Shown here: one piece after another, positions 31,915 through 36,994 of the stretch
Layout of the letters: each line of letters begins with the position of its first letter
Numbering within the stretch: the stretch's first letter is position 1
Assembly (NCBI GenBank): GCA_000467715.1
Contig: AJFK01000637.1
Location: forward strand, 1-36,994
Reading direction: 5' to 3'
Source: Hysterium pulicare CBS 123377
Taxonomy: Eukaryota > Ascomycota > Dothideomycetes > Hysteriales > Hysteriaceae
Length of the DNA: 36,994 bases
Notes under the pieces: model-generated
Databases searched by the model: none
Told to the model about the DNA's origin: nothing
Seen by the model: only the letters and a program-made list of their open reading frames with translations
Position numbers and translations under genes: made by a program

Positions 31915-32924
31915 GTGCATCTTTCGCGACAGCAGTCGTTTCAAGCTTCAAACAACCTCCCCCTCAAGCTAGATAGAAAAGACCTACCCGACCCTCCACC
32001 CGAATACTGTACGTCGCCTCTTTCCAGTATCTCGAACAAGCGCCTTCCTTTACCTCCAGATTCATTGACAATGTTCAGCAAACTCTCCCAAAAAATCGTC
32101 CTCCACAAAGTCGGTCTCTCCAATATCACTCTCCCCTCCCTCCCCGCGAAACCGGCCTCAACCAGCAAAAATGCAGATGGAACTGCCGCGAGTGCGGATG
32201 GCTCCAACTGGCCATCGAATCCCTTCGCCAACGTGACGGTGTCGATGCCGAAAGCTTTACAATCATGGCAGACGCCACCGCCTCCTCCCGTCATGGTGCA
32301 GGATCCACCCATCATTGGGACGCGAGCACCTACGAATCCGAAACTGAAGTTTCCGGCTATGGATTCACGGCCGTGTGTAATTGTGTTTTTGAGGTTCTGT
32401 GGGTGTCCTTGTAGGTGTTCCCCTTTCCCCTCTCCAGTTCCGGACCAAAATCCCCGTGAATCTAAGACTCTATTTGAACAATTGGGAACGGTGCTAATGA
32501 CGATCTTGCAGTCACAGAAAAACTCTTCCTCTCCCTCCGTTCCCTTAGCACTCGGCACCCCGGAATCCATTTCATAGCCATATCCCACTGCACGCCCGCC
32601 GCCACCAACGCATGGGTATCCTCCCTCGGCGGCGCCTGGAATATTGACGTCGTAGTCGATCAGGCTCGAGAGCTTTATGCGCTCTGGGGGCTGGGCATCT
32701 CGAACTATGGACATCTGCTCAACCCTAGTATCGGGTATAACCAGTATTTGCTGGGCAAGAAGGAAGGGGTTTGGGGAAGGCAGGTTGGTGAGGGAGGATG
32801 TAGGTGGCAGGTTGGGGGTGCGTGGGCGGTGGATTCGAGGGGGATTGTTAGATGGGGTGCGGGGATGAAGAGGGCGGATGAGAGTGTGGAGTTGCTAGAC
32901 GGTGTAAAGGCGGTAGGTGGTTAG
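31915..32924 (+). CDS. Peroxiredoxin-like AhpC/TSA-fold protein
   Basis: Two exons, 31915-32410 and 32512-32924, with a 101-nt intron (GTAGGT...TTGCAG), give 302 aa. The N-terminal ~150 residues are Pro/Ser-rich. The thioredoxin fold starts at IVFLRFCGCPFTEKLFLSLR, with a Cys-Gly-Cys-Pro motif at the place of the peroxidatic Cys, followed by IHFIAISHCTP, the strand IDVVVDQARELYALWGLG and GGAWAVDSRGIVRWG. This pattern fits the AhpC/TSA antioxidant family related to animal PRXL2/AAED1. Peroxidase activity is not assured by the motif. The start is uncertain: ATG 32070 (MFSKLSQKIVLHKVGLSNIT) gives 251 aa and leaves room for a leader after the E-box at 31894, which sits only 14 bases before ATG 31915; the longer form has a PPPEY motif. 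The short form may be the main one. Confidence 0.82.
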
Positions 32925-33476
32925 GCATTTAGGGGCCAAAATCCAAGGGGTGGGATATGGGATTGTTGTGATATTATGATACCTTTGATCGTTGAAGCTT
33001 GGCTTATTTTTAAATTCCAAATCCTCACCCTTTCTTTGTTCAAACATTTGGTGAAGGGCAATTTGATTCCTGAAAGACCGGGAAAGAAAGTAGCAGGACT
33101 CTTCAGCATCAAATCCCAGCAAAGATATCACCAAATCAGGTATGTTCTTGTAAAGCATATCAAGATTTGCATTGCTGATATTAAGCCTATAGGAACACTC
33201 TAGATACATCTAAACTTGTTATAACCCCAAAAATAAGGCCCGATATTAAAGTAGATTTCCGGTAGAAAAGCTTGATATGTCCAGCCAGATCTGAAATAAG
33301 AGCTTGATTTGAGGACAGCAGAGGCAAGTGGAGTCTTCACCATCCATTTACCATTCTCCAACTTTCCCTAGTTCCGGACGTCTAATATGGGGACTCGCCC
33401 AAGTTATCATACCTTATTACTCACCAGTCCCGATGGCCGTCAAGCTATTAACCTCCACACTCAATTCACTTCCCTC
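32925..33476. other. AT-rich spacer between convergent genes
   Basis: 3' ends of the peroxiredoxin-like gene (plus) and epoxide hydrolase gene (minus) meet here. Short frames on both strands are not supported. Confidence 0.55.
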
Positions 33477-34749
33477 TCAATATCCGTGCTTCCCCTTCAC
33501 AATCCCAAAACACGGGCCTCCCTTCCCAAACATCTTGATCAAATCCCCAGAAATAACGTCCGGTCTCTCCCAAGCCGCAAAATGCCCTCCCTTATCATTC
33601 TCACTCCAATGCACCACCGGACCTAGCGTATATGCCCAAGACTTGGGGACAACCGTGAGTTCGCGCGGAAAATGCGCCAGTCCCAACTTCACATTCGGGA
33701 TCCACTCACTCAATCTCTCCCTGGTCGGGATCTTGGGAGTGGGGTTGTGGGCAACTTCATAATAAATGCGTACATGAGCATTGGGGCCTGCGGTCGAGAA
33801 ATAGTAGATGGAGACCCAGGTCAGGATTTCGTCGTCGGTCCAGGGGTAGCCGTCTGTCCAGTCGTGGAGTTTCTCATAGATCCACGCAAGGAGAGCGACA
33901 GGCGAGTCGGCGAAGGCGTAGGAGAGGGTTTGCGGTTTTGTGCTTTGGAGGAGGCGATAGCCCTGACCTTCTTCCACGAACCATTTACTCCTGTCGAAAC
34001 CCTTTTTTTCTGTATCGGAGTACGGCGTTAAGGCGTGCTGGAGTGCGAGCCCGGGATGTGATGAGAAGGTTGGAGGACTTGCCCGGATCATGTTCATGTG
34101 GCTTGCTAAGCACGATTCTGGGTAAAGAAGACCGATTGCGCGCGTCACGTAGAATCCCCAGTCGCCGCCCTGGGTCACGTAGGTCGTGTAGCCCAGTGAT
34201 TGCATCAGCTTGTGGCATACTTCGGCATATTGAGTGGCTGCGAAACCGGGCTTGAGAATCTTTTGGCTGAAGCCAAAGTTTGGAAGAGAGGGGGCTACTA
34301 CGTGGAAGGCCGGTGTGGTTGAAGAGCCTCTTAGTAGAGGGAGGATCTTGGCTACTTCGATAAAGGAGCCGGGCCCTGGGTACTTCTTAGCGTCTTTCTC
34401 GAATCAAGGAGTAGAGTTGGGATATAATCGTACATCCATGACAAAACAGTAGAGGGATTGCGTTCTTGTTCGGGCTGACTTGGTGTACGAAATGGAGGTC
34501 AATTTCTCCGAATCCATCTACTGGCACTTTCGCCCTGAAATTCGAGAGCTCGTTCAGCCCTTCTTCGTGCTTCTTCCAGTCGTAGCCACTCTGCCAATAC
34601 GATGCTAGTCTTTTCACATCGGAGAGTGGTGCGCCGTAAGGCCATTGATCCTGGGCGTCAAGCTCATCAGGATATTCACTTAATTCCAATCTCTTCTTCA
34701 ATCTCTCAATCTTCTCATCAGGTACTGATACCGTGTAGGGTGTTTCCAT
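33477..34749 (-). CDS. Epoxide hydrolase, EHN family
   Basis: Two exons, 34749-34434 and 34375-33477, separated by a 58-nt intron, give 404 aa. Residues 1-100 are the EHN domain (MEIPY-like opening, [55 protein letters not shown]). The alpha/beta-hydrolase core follows. The oxyanion motif H104-G-W-P-G spans the intron and is restored only with the CCCAG acceptor at 34376. The nucleophile is D177 in QGGDWG, the general base H370 in KGGHFAAWE, and E344 in FPREL is a candidate charge-relay acid. Cap tyrosines for epoxide activation are plausible (SIYYFST) but not assigned. It should hydrolyse epoxides to diols through an alkyl-enzyme ester; substrate unknown. No signal peptide or membrane anchor is visible, unlike microsomal animal EPHX1. 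Length is typical for fungal members. Confidence 0.9.
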
Positions 34750-35566
34750 TGTGGGAAGTCAACTGTCCTACGGAAGCTTACTATATTGTGAGCACTCTTT
34801 GGGTGGTTTGTAAGAATGATCTTGAGGTTGAATGGAATCGAGTTTTAGTTTCGACATCGGCCCTAGTTTATGTACCCCTCCCCATAACGCGCCCTTCAAG
34901 TCATAGTAAAGAAATTGACATCATCGTCGCTGATTCTGCCTCCTCAGCTGGCTTAACAAGCATACTCAACTAGTAAGGTCAATATATCCGTTGCCGCTTA
35001 GGTATTTCACTAACGTTAGCTTACGATAGAACTTCATGCTTATTAATCATGCCCGGGACGCCATTTTCCAACACCGTGAAGTAAAAGGCCCTGATGTGGA
35101 TGTTGTATTGCCGTTGATGTAAGATGATGCCTGAGCACAGCGAAAGATGCTAAAACAATTGTGGGTGCTTGGGCCAGAACGCGATCGGTGATGGTGTTAC
35201 AAGTGTGGCGTGAAGGACTCAGCGCTTTCTTCGCATCGACTTGCTTCTGTGCAAACTCTCATCCCGACCTCTCATCTATTGTGAATATCCTAATTCTTGA
35301 TCATCATTTTCTGGGTCTGTCGCCGGAAATGGGCATGCGTGGGGCGTGGCATTCTCAAGCTTCCGTGAGTTCAGAATCTGAGATACCTGTCGAATATCAA
35401 CTTCTCAACGTTTGCCAGGTGTGAGATCTTGACTCTGGATCCACCTGTCTCGAATGATATTGTCACCCGAAAATTGGTGTAAAGCTTTTGTGAGAACAGT
35501 TTGTCGCATGTTGGTGACGTTTACCGGCCACGTACAAAACATTGAGGACTCCTCATTAAAGATTCA
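34750..35566. promoter_or_regulatory. Divergent region, epoxide hydrolase / F-box gene
   Basis: 817 bp between the two start codons. A plus frame at 35161-35424 has no recognisable content. Nothing else is seen. Confidence 0.5.
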
Positions 35567-36994
35567 ATGGGTCCGAACATCAGCATTTCAGGTCTACCGG
35601 AAGAGCTCAGCATAAGGGTGGCATTTTATTTGAGCAGGCCTGACCTCTTGAGCCTTTCACTTGTCAGCAGGCAACTCTGCCGCGCTGCCCAAGATGTACT
35701 ATATACGACACCCGTATTGCCATTAAGACCTAAAGGGAACAAACTTGCAACACGACCAATTTCCCCAAAGGTAGTCTACCTTGTGAGAACCCTCTTACAA
35801 CGTCCAGATTTGGCACACAAGATCCAGAGGCTTGTACTCCCCCTGGATCTAGGGATTGACCGACCAGGTTACCGTGCAGCTCCGCCACGTGTGCAAATTG
35901 ATGAAGATACCAAAGCCCGAGGAGTCCAAGTCATACAAACGCTCCTCAAGCATCATTTTAAGGTAGACACATGGCTGAATGATATCAACTTGGGCTATCA
36001 AGCGGCATTTTGTGGTCTTCTTTTGCTTCTGGTGCCAAATTTAAGACATCTCTGGATCACACAGTATGGAAGAAGGTTTTCGATGCCATCAATATTCGAT
36101 GAGCTTTTCCGCCGATGCCTAACACAGAAGTCGGATATCCAACGAGTTCCTGGTCTCCAGCATGTCGAATCGTTAGCGGTTGAACTATGGAATCTCCCAG
36201 AACTTTTGCTTGCACTTCCGTCTATACGATCGTTGGGCATAGAAGGTGGCGGGCACGTACTCAATAGTACACTTGAGACGGGTGATTTCCCTAACCTGAC
36301 GGAGCTACATTTGATGTGTCCCGTAGAGAATCACGCCATTTCTCGGTTTCTTACGTATATTGAGCGCACACTACCACTTTTCAAGAACCTAAAAAAGATA
36401 GTTTTAGACCTGATCATTGTACCCGAGTCCTTTTCATTAGATGTGGTGCAGCTGAATATCCAAAGGCTGTTGGATGCTCTAGAACAAGTTCACTCGTCGC
36501 TGGAAATTCTGGAGATATCTCACGAATTCTTAGCGTGTACCCTCGACATGATTAGCTCACTTCAGATGCTCACCGGTCTACGTCACTTGATCACGCCCCA
36601 AATGGGTATACTCGCGGACGGTTACAAACTACCTCCTAATGAAAGTCTCCCTTCGTCGCTGGAGCTGTTGAGCATATCAGAGGCGGACGAAATCACTCTC
36701 GAGTGGTTGAACGACCTTCTGTCGCAGGTGACAGATTTACCCAAGCTCAGACGAATCGAGATCTTCTACTCCAAGAATTACTTCTCGGTGCCATGGTTCA
36801 GAGCGCTCAAAGAGTCCTTGCAAAGAGAGTTCGCGGAGGTCGGAATAGATGTTGTCATTTACTGTCCCCCAAAAATGGATAATCTGCACGCCGATTACGT
36901 TGTTCGCAACGGGGCTTGGAGCTGGTATCTGGAGCGTGAATCCTCCGAGGAAGATGAGAGTGAAGAAGAAGAGGAGGAGGAGGAGGAGGAGGAG
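35567..36994 (+). CDS. F-box/LRR-like protein, 3' end beyond window
   Basis: The frame is open from ATG 35567 through the last base, 476 codons without stop or visible intron, so the C-terminus lies outside. Residues ~4-45 are an F-box (ISISGLPEELSIRVAFYLSR, then LLSLSLVSRQLCRAAQDVLY), the Skp1-binding motif of SCF ubiquitin ligases. The rest has irregular leucine-rich segments (LVPNLRHLWI; VESLAVELWNLPELLLALP; FPNLTELHLM; LKKIVLDLIIV; LPKLRRIEIFY) typical of fungal F-box families, where they serve as the substrate-binding surface. A conserved end block (KNYFSVPWFRALKESLQREF) is shared with the decayed copy at 24837-25800. After an aromatic WSWYLE stretch the protein becomes Glu-rich, ending at the window edge in a (GAG)n run. 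The substrate is unknown. Confidence 0.85.
   Translation, partial: MGPNISISGLPEELSIRVAFYLSRPDLLSLSLVSRQLCRAAQDVLYTTPVLPLRPKGNKLATRPISPKVVYLVRTLLQRPDLAHKIQRLVLPLDLGIDRPGYRAAPPRVQIDEDTKARGVQVIQTLLKHHFKVDTWLNDINLGYQAAFCGLLLLLVPNLRHLWITQYGRRFSMPSIFDELFRRCLTQKSDIQRVPGLQHVESLAVELWNLPELLLALPSIRSLGIEGGGHVLNSTLETGDFPNLTELHLMCPVENHAISRFLTYIERTLPLFKNLKKIVLDLIIVPESFSLDVVQLNIQRLLDALEQVHSSLEILEISHEFLACTLDMISSLQMLTGLRHLITPQMGILADGYKLPPNESLPSSLELLSISEADEITLEWLNDLLSQVTDLPKLRRIEIFYSKNYFSVPWFRALKESLQREFAEVGIDVVIYCPPKMDNLHADYVVRNGAWSWYLERESSEEDESEEEEEEEEEEE
36971..36994 (+). repeat. GAG microsatellite coding poly-Glu
   Basis: Eight GAG codons preceded by three GAA codons, in frame with the F-box protein, running to the window edge. 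Confidence 0.95.

Overview
This window looks like nuclear DNA of a filamentous ascomycete (Pezizomycotina). The spliced genes have very short GT-AG introns, mostly 47-58 nt and up to 101 nt. Promoters carry pyrimidine-rich tracts. The gene set is typical of such fungi: a Cch1-type calcium channel, Dpb4, arrestin-like adaptor, GPI-anchored Cu-only SOD, EHN-type epoxide hydrolase and F-box/LRR proteins. Genus cannot be told from the sequence. I rebuilt exon structures by hand by joining open frames at GT-AG sites. For every multi-exon gene reported as complete the joined coding length is a multiple of three.

Layout. 1-4.3 kb is gene-poor: unassigned sequence, a possible repeat-bearing proline-rich protein (minus, 1721-2240) and a secreted Leu/Gly/Pro repeat protein (minus). 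4.3-7.5 kb is compact: a SUZ-domain protein (minus), a small conserved fungal protein (plus, divergent from it) and the Dpb4-like histone-fold subunit (minus). 8.9-10.5 kb holds an arrestin-like trafficking adaptor. 11.4-11.8 kb holds a small basic hypothetical protein. 13.3-20.2 kb is one large gene, the Cch1-like four-repeat channel (nine exons, 2138 aa). 21.4-24.2 kb is a DDT/WHIM/PHD-like chromatin protein (six exons, 826 aa). 24.8-25.8 kb is a decayed F-box/LRR copy whose intact relative starts at 35567 and runs off the right edge. 26.3-27.0 kb is a coiled-coil protein with a heptad-length tandem repeat. 27.6-29.3 kb is an RtcB-type RNA ligase homologue with an extra N-terminal beta-grasp-like domain. 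30.5-31.4 kb is a GPI-anchored Cu-only SOD, 31.9-32.9 kb a peroxiredoxin-like (AhpC/TSA) protein, and 33.5-34.7 kb an epoxide hydrolase.

The genes do not form a biosynthetic cluster; most are housekeeping or cell-surface functions that merely sit next to each other. Three neighbours (SOD, peroxiredoxin-like protein, epoxide hydrolase) share an oxidant/detoxification theme, but nothing shows co-regulation. The items most worth following are the RtcB homologue with its full set of active-site residues and N-terminal extension, the two stop-free in-frame introns in the channel, the intact/decayed F-box pair, and the repeat proteins at the left end. No tRNA, rRNA, CRISPR array or intact transposon was recognised.
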